Shown: positions 11,838-23,700, counted from the stretch's first letter. The stretch: 64,000 nucleotides of DNA from Ophioceras dolichostomum (GCA_003049485.1 PYST01000012.1:4682-68681); one strand, 5' to 3'. Program-made: numbers and translations. The notes: generated from the letters alone by a model not told the origin.

Positions 11838-13313
11838 ATGAGGTTACTCGGGCAGATGACATGGGCGGCATGCCTGTTGTCCCAGTTGCTACCCGTAGAG
11901 GCCATCCAACTCACCATCGGCGACGAGTCTTCCGTAAAGTCGGCCGCGAGCACGGTTGCGTTCGGCTTGATGAAGTACTACACAGGGAACAACACCGGCG
12001 ATGTTCCTGGAAATTTGCCGGACCCCTATTTTTGTAGGTGTTCACTTCTGTTAGCGTGCACCTTGTCTGCTTGGGGGAGCTGCATACTAATCTTGAACTT
12101 GGGTTGGGAACATGTAGGGTGGGAAGCTGGAGCTATGTTCGGTACTATGGTCGACTACTGGTTCCTGACTGGGGATACGACATACAACAACGTGACCACC
12201 CAGGCACTTCTTCACCAGGTCGGACCCAACCGCGACTACATGCCTCCGAATCAGACGCGGACAGAAGGAAACGACGACCAGGGATTTTGGGCTATGGCAG
12301 CCATGTCGGCGGCGGAAAACAAGTATCCAGATCCGCCACCGGACCAACCGCAGTGGCTCGCGCTCGCCCAGGCAGCCTTCAACCAATACGTCACACGGTG
12401 GGATGCCGCAACGTGCAACGGGGGCCTCAGGTGGCAGATTTTCACGTTCAACAACGGCTTCAACTACAAGAACAGCATCTCCAACGGGTGCTTCTTCAAC
12501 ATTGCCGCGCGGCTCGCCCGTTTCACCGGCAACCAGACGTACGCCGATTGGGCCGAGAAGGTCTTCGACTGGGAGATGGGCGTGGGGCTGATCACGCCGC
12601 AATTCGACATCTACGATGGCGCGGGTGTCGAAAACGGGAACAACTGCACCAAGAAGGACCAGGTGCAGTGGACGTACAACGCCGGGATCTTTATGCACGG
12701 CGCGGCGTACATGTACAACATCACGAACTCCAACAAGTGGAAGGGGAGGGTGCAGGGGATCCTTGACCGGACCTCCACGATCTTCTACAACAACTCCATC
12801 ATGGTCGAGCCGGCCTGCGAGTACATCGGCCGCTGCAACAACGACCAGCAGAGCTTCAAGGGCTACCTGTCGCGCTGGCTTGCCGGGACCGCGCAGATGG
12901 CGCCCTTCACCTTCAACAGCATCAAGCAGCTGATGCAGCCCAGCGCGGAGGCGGCGGCAAAAGCGTGCACGGGCAACCCCGAGACCGGGTTCAGGGGGAC
13001 GCCGGGGACGGCGTGCGGCTTCGAGTGGACGACCGGCTTCTTCGACGGGCTGGTCGGCGTGGGCCAGCAGATGAACGCCCTCAGCGCCATGATGTACACC
13101 CTCGTCACCTCGAGGCAGGTCACCACGTTGAACATCCCGACCACGTCGACGACGGGCGGCACGTCGAAGGGCAATGCAAACGCCGGCATGGAGCAGGTTC
13201 CCGTACAGCAGTTCGCGCCGGTGACGGTCGGCGATCGGGTTGCGGGAGGATTCCTCACGACGGCTATTCTGCTGAGTGTTGTTGGTGCGAGTGTCTTTGT
13301 TGTGAAGGATTAG
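11838..13313 (+). CDS. GH76 endo-1,6-alpha-mannosidase, DFG5/DCW1 type, GPI-anchored
   Basis: Two exons (11838-12033, 12118-13313) give 463 aa. DFG5/DCW1 proteins cross-link GPI mannoproteins into the fungal wall. An N-terminal signal peptide of about 22 residues is present. After the intron the hallmark PYFWWEAG is rebuilt exactly (phase 1), and the catalytic Asp pair of GH76 is D118-D119 in GNDDQ. Several NxT/NxS glycosylation sites occur. The C-terminus ends in a small-residue region and a hydrophobic tail, the usual GPI-addition signal. The ATG at 11838 was chosen because it starts the signal peptide; the frame is open for 142 codons further upstream but lies in the pyrimidine-rich leader. 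The 84-nt intron has a TACTAAT branch site and is in frame without a stop. Confidence 0.93.
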   Translation: MRLLGQMTWAACLLSQLLPVEAIQLTIGDESSVKSAASTVAFGLMKYYTGNNTGDVPGNLPDPYFCRCSLLLACTLSAWGSCILILNLGWEHVGWEAGAMFGTMVDYWFLTGDTTYNNVTTQALLHQVGPNRDYMPPNQTRTEGNDDQGFWAMAAMSAAENKYPDPPPDQPQWLALAQAAFNQYVTRWDAATCNGGLRWQIFTFNNGFNYKNSISNGCFFNIAARLARFTGNQTYADWAEKVFDWEMGVGLITPQFDIYDGAGVENGNNCTKKDQVQWTYNAGIFMHGAAYMYNITNSNKWKGRVQGILDRTSTIFYNNSIMVEPACEYIGRCNNDQQSFKGYLSRWLAGTAQMAPFTFNSIKQLMQPSAEAAAKACTGNPETGFRGTPGTACGFEWTTGFFDGLVGVGQQMNALSAMMYTLVTSRQVTTLNIPTTSTTGGTSKGNANAGMEQVPVQQFAPVTVGDRVAGGFLTTAILLSVVGASVFVVKD

Positions 13314-14097
13314 ACCCATCACTTGAGCTGATGAAGCAATTTCTTCCTTCACAGTCATCCCCTTCTCGTTCTTTTGCCCCCTTTTTTCTTCCTCTATTTT
13401 TTCCCCTTCCTCTCTTCAGTCTCTCACATTCATGAACTACCAAGGGCATATGATGACGGCGTTTGGCGGATTTCTGGCAAGAGGTTTCACCCGCAACTCT
13501 GAGAGTTGGATGGTGCTCTTTTTGATTTCTCTCTTGTATCGAGCATCAATTCCCGAGGGATCAGAGGACCCTCACCCCGGGGAGCGCCGTTGATACAGCT
13601 GGATATACCCAGTGACTAGGGCATATTGATCAATACGAGACCTATAGATCATGATGATTTCATGCCGGAATTTCTCAGAGAGATAGGCCACTTCTTGACG
13701 CTCAAGCTCGTCTGCCGTGTGTGACTTTCCGAGACACAGTTATTCCGGGCACAGCTGGAGTTCGAGACCCCACAGTATGTAATCGGCAAAACAGCACGAG
13801 CTGCGGAAAGAGTGACTGCATCGGCAGGAGATGGCCGAGTAGCTCCCCGCACCTCTCGGGCACCACTGAACACCCGACTGTCGTCACAAACTTGCTCGAT
13901 ATAAAAGGTACAAACAAGCAAGCTACCTCTCACGCCGGGGTTTAAAAATTGACCAATGGTCATTGGTGAGCTCTAAGGAATAACTTACGGAATGCGATGA
14001 ACAAGTCTGTCGTCCTCGACGATCGCGTTCTGCCAGTCTCACAAATCTCTTAATACTTCACATAACGAACCCGTGACGGGAGACCGTCCTCTAAACC
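13314..14097. promoter_or_regulatory. GH76 trailer and dihydroxyacetone kinase promoter
   Basis: No gene seen. A TATAAAA element lies at 13900-13906. Two CCAAT boxes face each other as a perfect 7-bp inverted repeat (13952-13958 and 13961-13967, 2-bp spacer), about 135 bp before the kinase ATG. These are candidate HAP/CBC sites. Confidence 0.45.
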
Positions 14098-15987
14098 ATG
14101 TCAGCCAAACACTTCATCAACGACCCAACCAACCTGGTCAACACAGCCCTCCACGCCGTCACGCTCACCAACCCCACCGTCGCGCTCGACGCCGAGCACA
14201 AGATCGTCTACCTCCGACCCGATGCCTCCCGCCAGCCGCAGGTCTCGCTCATAAGCGGCGGCGGCTCCGGCCACGAGCCCTCCTTCGCCAGCATGGTCGG
14301 CCGCGGCCTCCTCTCCGCCGCCGTGGCTGGCACCATCTTCGCCAGCCCGTCCGCGGAGCAGGTCCGCGTCGCCATCACGTCCCGCGTGGACGCCTCGCGG
14401 GGCGTGCTGGTGATCGTGATGAACTACACGGGCGACATCCTCAATTTCGGCGTCGCGGTCGAGAAGGCCCGCGCCGCCACTACGGACGTCGACATGGTCG
14501 TCGTGGCGGACGACGTGGGCGTGGGCCGTGCGCGCGGCGGGAAGGTGGGCAGGCGAGGCATCGCGGGCACTGTGCTGGTGCATAAGATCTGCGGCGCGCT
14601 GGCGGGGCTGGGGGTGAAGCTGGCGGACGTGGCGGAGATGGCGCGGCTGGTCGCGGGCAACCTCGTCAGCGTCGGCGCCAGCCTGGAGCACGTGCACGTG
14701 CCGGGTCGGGCGGAGACGGGTGCGGAGGAGGCGCTGGCGGTGGGCGAGGTGGAGATCGGCATGGGAATCCACAACGAGTCTGGCTCTGGCCGCGATACGC
14801 TCGAGCTGCCTGCGCTGGTTCGCCGCATGCTCGCGCAGCTCCTTGATCAGGCGGACGAGGACCGCGTGTTCCTGGAGATTCCGCGCGGCGCGGAGGTCGT
14901 GCTGCTGGTGAACAACCTCGGGGGCGTGAGCGTATTGGAGATGGGCGGCATTACTGCCGAGGTGGTGGGCCAGCTCGAGGCCGACTGGGGGTTTAAGCCG
15001 GTGCGGATCCTGAGCGGGACGTTCATGACGAGCTTGAATGGACTTGGGTTCAGCATCACGCTGTTGAAGGTCGTGAAGCACTCTATCGAAGGGGCTCCGG
15101 GTATGGTAGAGCTTCTGGACGCTCCGTGCGAGGCGACGGGCTGGTCGGCGCCAATCTCTGCTGATGCCTGGACGAATCGGGGCACGGCGACAAGAGAGGA
15201 TAAGGCGGGTACAGCCCAGGACATGAAACCCAGCGGACTGAAACAGGATGCCGGTGCCGCTCAGGAGGCACTCGTCGCTGGCTTGAAGGCCGTGATCCAC
15301 GTCGAGGCGGAAGTGACGAGGTACGACACTGTCGTGGGTGATGGCGACTGTGGCATTGGCTTGAAGAGAGGAGCTGAAGGTACGTTTGCTGGTTTTCTTG
15401 ATCTCTCCCTGGCATCATCGTGACTGTAGAGAGCAGCAAACGATTCTTCCAATGGATAACCCTTACCACTAACAAGGAGCATCTAAATCCTACCAGCCAT
15501 TTTGGAACTCATCAAGGCAAAGCCTCTCTCCGGCGACGCTGTCATCGACGTCGCTAGCATCGTCCCCGTCATCGAGACATCGATGGACGGGACGTCCGGG
15601 GCGCTCTACGCCATCTTCCTCAACTCGCTCGTCCGATCTCTCAGAAGCTTTGCACCCGGCGAGGCGACGCCGCAAACCTGGGCCGCCGCCCTCAAGGAGA
15701 GCTGCGAGGCCATGTCCAAATACACGCCCGCGCGGCCCGGTGACCGCACTCTGGTCGACGCGCTCTACCCTTTTGTTGAGGCACTGGCGGCGAGCGGAGA
15801 CCTGAAGAAGGCGGCGCAGGCGGCGCAGACCGGAGCGGAGAGCACGAAGGGGATGAAGGCCAGCTTGGGCCGCTCGGTCTATGTCGGCGGGTCCGGGTTT
15901 GAGCAGGTGCCAGATCCAGGAGCATGGGGCCTGGCGAGCTTCTTCCTGGGACTCGCCGGGGAAAGGCCTGCCTGGACAGGAACCTGA
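14098..15987 (+). CDS. DAK1: Dihydroxyacetone (glycerone) kinase
   Basis: Two exons (14098-15379, 15497-15987; donor GTACGT, phase 1) give 590 aa, the usual length for the ATP-dependent two-domain eukaryotic enzyme. It phosphorylates dihydroxyacetone, and often glyceraldehyde, and feeds glycerol or formaldehyde-derived carbon into glycolysis. The K domain carries GGGSGHEP at about residues 54-61 and the substrate-binding His (about H225) in GMGIHNESG. The L domain begins near residue 390 and carries the Mg-ATP Asp cluster in GDGDCGIGLKRGAE; the intron falls directly after this motif. There is no targeting signal, so it is probably cytosolic. The coding sequence is notably GC-rich at third positions. 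The likely CCAAT pair upstream may regulate it. Confidence 0.95.
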
Positions 15988-16301
15988 TGATGAGGTGAAC
16001 ACTGGGGTCAGGGATTTTGAACACACGTAATGCGAGGCGGATGTAATCGGCCGATTCCAACTGCCTAGACCCTAGGCGGCTACCGCCCAGGGAACTGTAT
16101 TATTTCTTCAGCCGCCTAAAAGAGAATCAGACTGTGATATGAACGCCGTTTTTGAGTTCCCTTTTGAGTCATAAACATACGCCCTCCTAAACCGAGGAAA
16201 ATGGAGAGCTCCCAATCCTCCCTGACGAAAGGCCACAAATCATGAACAAAAACAAGATCCAAACTCGAAGGTGGTATACGCTTTTCCACGAGCAATACTG
16301 C
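15988..16301. other. Convergent 3' region between DAK1 and SMD2
   Basis: The 314 bp between two convergent genes contain trailers only. A short GC-rich inverted element (CCTAGGCGG...CCGCC) lies near 16070-16088. Nothing else was seen. Confidence 0.4.
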
Positions 16302-17003
16302 TCAGCTCAAAAGCACTATCACAACCGAATCGCCTCTTAGGAACCTATAGAAGACACAAAGTTAGTTGCTGAGACATCCCCATCTAGATAGATCCCGTTT
16401 TCGAAAGGGGCTCGTATGCTCAGGCAGACAGATAGATATATGTACGCACATCTTGCTGATAAACCTGTCCTTGTTGACGGGCCTGCCCTTCTTGCCGTCG
16501 GCCAGCCTGGGCGTCTCGGTCCACATCTCCTTGACGTTCTCGAGGATCATGTTGCAGTGCCTGTCGAAGGCCTTGACGCGCGCGAGCAGCTTGCGGTTGT
16601 TCCGGATCGATATCAGCACCTGCGTGTGGCTGCGCACCGCCGTCTGGAGGATCGAGAGCGGGCCCGACGCGAACTCGTGCTCCTCGACTTGCGCGATCTC
16701 GTACTCCCTGTAGATTTGTTTGTTTGTTAGGGTAGGATAGAGACAACCAAGACGCGGAGAGACACAGGAGGAGGGGTAAGGAAGCCCCAGCGCGCAATGC
16801 AGCAGAGTGCGCGCCGCGATGCGCCTGCGATGGGCGACCCAAGGCGAGGGAGGGGAGGTCTTGGGTTGGAGGAGGAGGGTTCACCCACGTCAGTTCGTTT
16901 CGCGGCTTCGTCAACAAGTCCCTATATTCACCGGTTAGCACCGAAAGATTTGCGCTGAAGGGGTTTATGTGGGAAGCACGTACTGAATCTTGGAGTCTGC
17001 CAT
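16302..17003 (-). CDS. SMD2: Small nuclear ribonucleoprotein Sm D2
   Basis: Four exons (17003-16984, 16921-16889, 16707-16450, 16344-16302) give 117 aa, the standard SmD2 length. SmD2 is a subunit of the heptameric Sm ring on U1, U2, U4 and U5 snRNA. The core carries the near-invariant LARVKAFDRHCNMILENVKEMWTE region (Sm1) and SKMFLRGDSV (Sm2); the latter is rebuilt only when the last intron is removed. The first, second and last exons are tiny (20, 33 and 43 nt), and the protein frame is continuous only with all three introns spliced (donors GTACGT, GTGGGT, GTGCGT). It is divergent from EHD3, with 548 bp between the start codons. Confidence 0.95.
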
Positions 17004-17551
17004 GGCGGGATAGTCGAGAGGGAGATCGATAATGCGTTCGTTCGTTCTTTTTGCCCCTCTTGTTATCACTGCGACCGACCGAGTTTTGGCGTGCCGTCTT
17101 TGTAGATTTTAGGTCGCGATACGCATGAGGCTGGATTCAAGATTTTGGTGGAGCCTCGGTGGTGGTGGTTGTGGCGCGAGCTCTGATTGACACCAGCTTG
17201 GTGGGCGGGTGGTGGACCCCTGCCCTCCTACACTACCCCCGATTCAGCGGATCGGCAAAACGTGCCGCGCCGGCAATCCATCAAGCAATGGAGAAAGTTG
17301 ATCCAATCCATCTGTCCGACTTAGGAGGCAGCAGCTACTTCCTTGAAGCAGAGCGAGGACAGCAAAGAGGGGTGCAGCATGTGAATGCGACGATAGCCGA
17401 CCGTGCATAACCGTTGTATCCGCGCTTTTTGGGGCTCCCTGATCTCAGTGCGCACCTTCAATTGATGGGCGACTGGTGCTCGCCAAGTCCAACTCCCCAA
17501 CTTCCCTCCCACCTTCTTTTCCCCCCTTCCTCCTCCCATCTGTCTTACTAG
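17004..17551. promoter_or_regulatory. Bidirectional promoter SMD2 / EHD3
   Basis: This is the 548-bp shared upstream region. A CCAAT box lies at 17303-17307. The EHD3-proximal part (17500-17550) is C/T-rich, consistent with a leader. No gene is inside. Confidence 0.45.
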
Positions 17552-19127
17552 ATGTTTTCCACAACCCTCCTACGCAGAGCTGGGCAAGCCGCCCCTCGTG
17601 TGCCATTAGGAAGCCTCATCATGCCCCTCAGGTCGAAGATTTCAAGCCCTAAGCCAGACTCGGCAGCCCACGTACGTCATGCCCTCGGTTTTGATGCTAC
17701 CTACCTGTTCCCCCATGTCACCAGTCTGTTGCTAACCAATGAGCCTAACTGCCCAGATGTCGACGAAGCAACAACCTGCAATGCCGGTGGAAGACGTCTT
17801 GTTCGGCAGCCTATACGGCCTGCGGACCATCGAGCTCAACCGGCCAGAGAAGCTGAACTCCCTGAATGCGTCCATGATCCGCAAAATCACCCCCCGACTG
17901 CTCGAGTGGGAAAAGTCGGACATGGCAAACGTGGTGGTCATGAAGGGGGCAGGAGCCAAGGGCTTCTGTGCCGGTGGTGATGTTGCTGTGCTAGCCGAAA
18001 ACAACAAGAAGGGCGAGGACGGCCAGATCAAGTCTTCGAAGTACTTCGCCCAGGAGTATGCGCTCGACCACTTGATCGCGACTCTGAACACGCCTTACAT
18101 CGCCTTCATGGACGGCATCACCATGGGCGGTGGCGTCGGGCTGAGCGTCCATGCCCCGCTGAGGATCGCCACCGAGCGGACCGTGTTCGCGATGCCCGAG
18201 ACCACGATCGGCTTCTTCCCGGACGTTGGGGCTTCCTTCTTCTTGCCACGGATGCCTGGCTTCATCGGCACCTACCTGGCCTTGACGAGCGACCGCCTGA
18301 CAGGCGTCAACGTGTTCTACTCCGGCGTCGCCACGCACTACCTACACTCAACGAGTCTGCCGGCTCTAGAGTCGCGACTCGCCGAGCTGAGGTTCAAGGA
18401 CTATGACAGCATGGCGGATCGGCTGAAGGTTATCAGCTCTGCGATAGAAGAGTACACGACGGGCCTGCCGCACGATCAGCCGATACACATCGCTGGCGAA
18501 CTCCGTAACGCGATCGACCGCTGCTTCGGGAAAATCACAGTGCCAGAGATACTCTCCGCCCTGGAAAAGGAGGAGGGTGAGACGCGCGAGTGGGCACAGA
18601 AGACTATTGACACCCTACGCCAGCGGTCGCCGACGGCGCTGCACGTCGCCCTCCGCCAGCTGCGGCTCGCGCCGCGCTGGAGCATCGCCGAGACCTTCCT
18701 GCGCGAGCACGAGCTGGCCGCCCAGTCCATGGCGCACCCGGACTTCACCGAGGGCGTGAGCGCGCGGCTCATCGAGAAGCCCGCCCGGAAGCCGGTGTGG
18801 CAGCCGGCGACCCTGGAGGAGATTCACCCCGAGAGCGAAACTGTGCACGCCTTCTTCCAGCCCCCCGTGGTCTCCGAGGGCAAGCAGTTCCCGGTCCTCA
18901 GCTTCCACAACGACCGCGACTACGTCGACTACCCGTACCGTGAGTTCGGCCTGCCGACCGAGGAGGACGTCCGCGTCGTGGTGGCGGAGGGCGTGCGCAG
19001 CCCACGCGAGGTCGTCAACCTGTTCCTGGGCCGGACGAGGGCCAGGCTAGGAGTCAAGGAGGTTGTCGAGGAGATTGTGGCTAGGAAGACGACGAAGGAT
19101 GAGAAGGGCAACGCTGTGTGGGTTTGA
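17552..19127 (+). CDS. EHD3: 3-hydroxyisobutyryl-CoA hydrolase, mitochondrial
   Basis: Two exons (17552-17671, 17757-19127; donor GTACGT, branch GCTAAC, acceptor CAG, phase 0) give 496 aa. It releases 3-hydroxyisobutyrate from its CoA ester in valine breakdown. Exon 1 encodes an Arg/Ser-rich, acid-free N-terminus that looks like a mitochondrial presequence. Exon 2 carries the crotonase fold: oxyanion-hole segment GFCAGGD, the ITMGGGVGLS loop, and the PETTIGFFPDVGASFFLPR signature that marks the hydrolase subgroup (catalytic Glu/Asp). A C-terminal ECH_2 extension completes it. Exon 2 begins exactly with an ATG, so a shorter form without the presequence could start there. Confidence 0.94.
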
Positions 19128-20724
19128 TGATGCGCATCGAGGGTAATAGAGAAAGTTATGTCTGTGGCCCGTTTGCCAGGATGGACTGGCATAGCTGCAG
19201 TGGCTGTTATATAGGAGCTTGTGCGGTACAAGAAGCTGCCGTTTATATAACCAGTGTAATATATGTGCAGCCTGTGCCGCTGTTGGGAGCTTTCGCAGGT
19301 TAGACGTCTGTCCTTGACAGTCGTGATGTGTCGAGTCCCAAGCAGACAACCGCCATCCGAAGCAGTGTGAATAAACCCGCAACTTCCAATTACTAGGCGT
19401 TGATCGTGAGCTTCTAGGAACAGTCTCAATGCGACGAGGGAAAAAGAAAAGGAAGGAAAAATTAAATAGAATCAAATAAAAGAAACCCGCTGTTCAAGTT
19501 GTTGTACAAGAGAAAAAAAAATATAGGTTGATCCTAACTATTCGGTATGAGTGAAGTGCAGTGGCATCCAGTTTGTTGACTTTGGAGCGTTGGTCAGTGA
19601 TTTATTTATGTGGGCGAATCCAATCGGGAATACTCCGTAGAAAACATCAATCCGTTGCAGCTTGGGGCGGCTTCAGTTGGTTTCATCCTTGGAAATAGAG
19701 CTATCTCAAGTTGCGGCTGTTCGGAGAGGCGTGGCGTCATCAATAGGCGTTTAGGAGGTTTAGTCATTCTGCGCGGGATTTCGAGGCGGCCGGAGGAGGT
19801 GGGGAGCCTGTCCCGGAAGTATAAATAGGACCGGCCGCTCCCAAAATCTCAGAAATGCTCGAAAACTCCTTCGTTTTCCTCCTCTTCGATCGGAGTTGCG
19901 TTGCTGCCTCCAGACCATCCCTCCAGAGTTCCGGAGTTGGACAGGACAGAAACGCTAAAAGCCGAAGAAACGATAGCTGGGTGTGCTGAACGGTTTTGTC
20001 GGCTGTTCTTGGCCCCCAGCTAAGGTGCTGTGCCGTGCCCCACCTCCGAGCTCCCAGAGCTTGGTCCCCACTCGCGGCAGCTCAAATAGCGCCTCGTTTT
20101 TGGTGGCTCGTGCACGTGTCCTGGCGCGTTCTAGGCCCCGCACTCGCTGCGGCCGTGTCCTGCAACACGTCCACGGGTCCTGTCGCGTACCTGCTTCTTT
20201 GGGCCAATTGTTTGAACGGCCCCGCGAGCCCAAGCTTCGCCTCCCAATTGAGAAGCATCACCACCTCAGCTTTTTGTATTTTGCCTGCATATTCTCTTTC
20301 ATATATCTTGACTGTTCCCTCTTAAGCTTCTTCGCCAAAACTCAATTGAAGTCGCCCATACTCCCTTCTGATTTACCACCGCGTTCTTTATACTTTTGGC
20401 CACCCCATGCCTCTCTGAGTCGGTTTCAATGAGTTCTGGACGGGAACTCCGTCGGGTCTGAGTTGGTAGATCCACTCGCACGACGACGCGACCAACACGC
20501 GCCCAGGGGCCTCATCCAGCCTCTTGTATTCGACTTTAGAGCATTGACCCATTCCTCCGCCTGGCCGGGGCAAATTCTCGTTCATTATTAACGGCCAGAA
20601 GTCCCTGTCGTTGCATCATCATTCGCATCGTCGACCTCATCACCCCCAAACGAACCACCTCAACCCCTCCTCCAGACCACGTCGTCTGCCCTGCTGAGAG
20701 TCCGGCCATTCTTTCGTTTCCAAG
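19128..20724. promoter_or_regulatory. EHD3 trailer and long promoter/leader of the Spt21/Ams2-like gene
   Basis: There is no gene. A good TATA box (TATAAATA, 19820-19827) lies 900 bp before the ATG at 20725, suggesting a leader of up to about 870 nt. It contains upstream ORFs: 19855-19989 (44 codons, very close to the inferred start site), 20407-20415 (3 codons with stop) and 20429-20461 (10 codons). An unspliced leader would therefore be poorly translated. Confidence 0.5.
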
Positions 20725-23700
20725 ATGGCCTCCCCTTACTCGGCGGGTCCGACTGGAGGCGGGTGGACAATGGGTGCCGCTCCAGTTCAGCAGTCAGCGC
20801 CGTCACCGCCAGCCGAGGCCACCATACAAACCCGGCAGATGGGAGGTACGGCTATATTTATCTCGTGGTCGAACCTGTAGAGCGCGTGCACAGAGCTAAC
20901 CGCGTCGTGCGTACAGTCAAGGTTCTCTATAGCTTTAAGGACAGCCAGGACAACTGTCTGGCACGTTGCCCCGGTTTGCAGAACGTGCAGACGATTCCGT
21001 TGGACGAAACAACTTCGATCGGCGTCGTCGACCTCAGACTCTGCCTCCAGGCTGTCGCCCAATGCAGTCCAGAAATAGTCGGCCAACAAGATCTGGACTA
21101 CACCGTCTACGCGTACGACTACACCGAAATGGACACGCCTCTGGTAGGACAGGGTACGCTGTCTTGGGGTCTCGAACCGCCACAACCAAACGACGAGCCG
21201 AAGCTGGTCACGGGGCGCGTGACGAGAAACATGCTGGCCGTGTTTGGTGGTGGTGCCAGGGAAACGCTTGAGGTCAAGCTGAAACTCTCCTCGATGCCCA
21301 AGATGAGGAGGACCGACTACTCTCTCCCTCCTCCCATGAATATGGAGATTTCTCAGCAGCATTCTCAGCAGCAGCAACAGCCTCTCCAGCACCATCATTA
21401 TCATCAGCAACAACCACCACCACAACAACAGCCGCAGCCCCAACCGCAGCTGCAGCACCAGCAACCGCACCAACACCAGCAACCGCACCAGCACCAGCAC
21501 CAGCAGCTTCACCAACAACAACCACCGCCCACACTCACCTCAATGCCATCAGACTTGTCGGAATGGAATTCTTTGATCCAGTCCAATCCATCACTGGCCC
21601 GATCTGCCAGTGTAGCGTCCGCCCCTCCCCAACCCCCTTTCATGCCTCACCAATCTGAGAGCGTTACGGTTCGATACCCGGGCTCACGGCCTGGATCCAC
21701 GCCATTGGCTCCGGCTGCCCACCCAAATCAATCGTTTCCTTCAGCATTGGCACCCGTTGCTCCAGCCCCGGCTCCAGCTCCAGCTCAGGCTCCGGCTCCG
21801 GCTCCGGCTTCGGCTTCAGCTCCAGCTTCAGCAGGCTCGCCTGTGATGGCATCGCTGATACCCCAACCAAACATAGGCGAATATCCATCCCAAATGGGGC
21901 AACAGCGCCCTGGAACACCTGCCACTGCTGAGGCGCCAGCTGCACCGGCCGCCAAGCCATCAAGACCTTCGTCCAGGGCCTCGAGATCTCGGGCAACTGG
22001 TCGGCCTCGGGGACGTCCTCCCAAGAAGAAGGCCGCAACAGACGGGAATACCTCAGCAGCAGAAGACCCTGCCGATGCTGATGATGCGTCGCGGAAGAAG
22101 CGGGCGAAGACGACGAAGGCGGACTGGAGTGATGTGAAGGGGCCTCTTGACGGCAGCGGTGCCGAATCGCTGCGTATCGCGGCGGCCACTTCAGGGTCTC
22201 TCAGGACATTGCGGCCGATTGGCATGGCTGGAAGTGAAGGTGGAGTTGGAGGGAGTCACTTGCATGAGGGACCACGGGCGCCGACGCCTGTGCCACAGTC
22301 TGGAAACCCACGGATGCCGGCACAGCGGAAGAAGTCCACTCTAGCCGGCTCTCGGCGGGAATCGATGGTCAGCCTCGATGGCTCTATGAACTTCCCTAGC
22401 CTTCCTACGGATCCGGGCATGCTGATGCCGTCCCCGCGTCCACAAGATGCCCGCTCTCCCACTGATTCCCTCATGCATTCGGACCAGGCGTACACACCTG
22501 AGGATAGCCCGGCCGACCTTGGATCCTCTCCCCCTGTCCCAAGGTCTGCCGCCTTCATGCCGTCAAGTCCTGCGCCGTCGAGCCCAGTCCTTCCTCCGCT
22601 GCCGCGTCCCCAGCCGGATTCCGGCTTTATGAGCGGCGGCATAAACGACTGCTACCTGGATGATGAGGACACAGTGCAGATGATCCAGATACCTGCACCA
22701 CTGTCGCAGCCCCCTCAGCCTTCACCTGTGCTGGACGAGAACCCACCCCCACTCCCCAAAATCGCGAAGCCTGTGCCTAGGAAAGGCAGCCGCCAGCAGC
22801 ATCACGGATTCCCGTTTCAAGAGGAGAACCCGGGTCCTCCAGAGCTGTTACCAGTGAAGAGTCTTTACAACCCGCCACCTCATCAGAAGAAGAAGGCTGA
22901 GGCAGCGGCTCCCAAGCTTAAGCGTGCAAACACGGAGCCTAAACCTCAAGATGCACAACCTGAGGAAACTCAAGTCCTACCACCAAATCCGGGCCCCTCG
23001 ATGTCACAGCCGCCCGAGATGGCATGTCCTCCAGCAGAGGAACCCGAGATGGAACTCAGACAGATCCTTGAGGCCACAATTGTGGAGCAGCTGGCCGATG
23101 AGCCCGTTGTTGAGACTGCTGAAGTGTCGGTAGAGTCCCTCGACCCAGTCCTTCCCATGGAAGAGAAGGCACCCATGCCAGAGCCCGAGCTGCCTACAAT
23201 GAGGCCCCCTGAGCCAACCACCTCACTGCCAACCGCCAAGGACAATGCTTCCAAGGATGCGGCGAAGAAATCGCCACCTGTCCCTGCGAGTGATCCTGTG
23301 GGCGCGCACATGCAGCTGACCCTCCCCCAAGTGTCGTTCTCGGAGGCTCCTTGCCCTCCGAGTGATGCGGTTGTGCAAGACTCGGGCCTCTCCAACAAGA
23401 ATATGGTCAAGAAACAGTCCATCAAGGAGCGGCTTGAACAAGCGATCGAATGTGGGGAGATGCCGCCCTTCTGCACGAACTGCGGTGCTATCGAGACTCC
23501 CACCTGGCGGAAAATGTGGACACAGGACCACAAAGGCGTGCCTGGCTTCTACGACTATTCCGAGAAGCCAGGATGCGTGACTGCAATCGACATCCAAGAG
23601 CGCGACTCGCACGGCAAGCCTTTGGCATATAGGCTTGTGAAGAAGACACTTGGGCCGGGAGAGGATAAGCACAAGTGGAACGAACTGCTCTTGTGCAATC

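Noticed and set aside
12087..13358. 423-codon minus-strand ORF opposite GH76
   Set aside because: Antisense shadow caused by GC-rich third positions; the plus strand has a complete family match.
14101..15300. 399-codon minus-strand ORF opposite dihydroxyacetone kinase
   Set aside because: Antisense shadow in GC-rich coding DNA, with His/Arg/Ala-biased translation and no motif.
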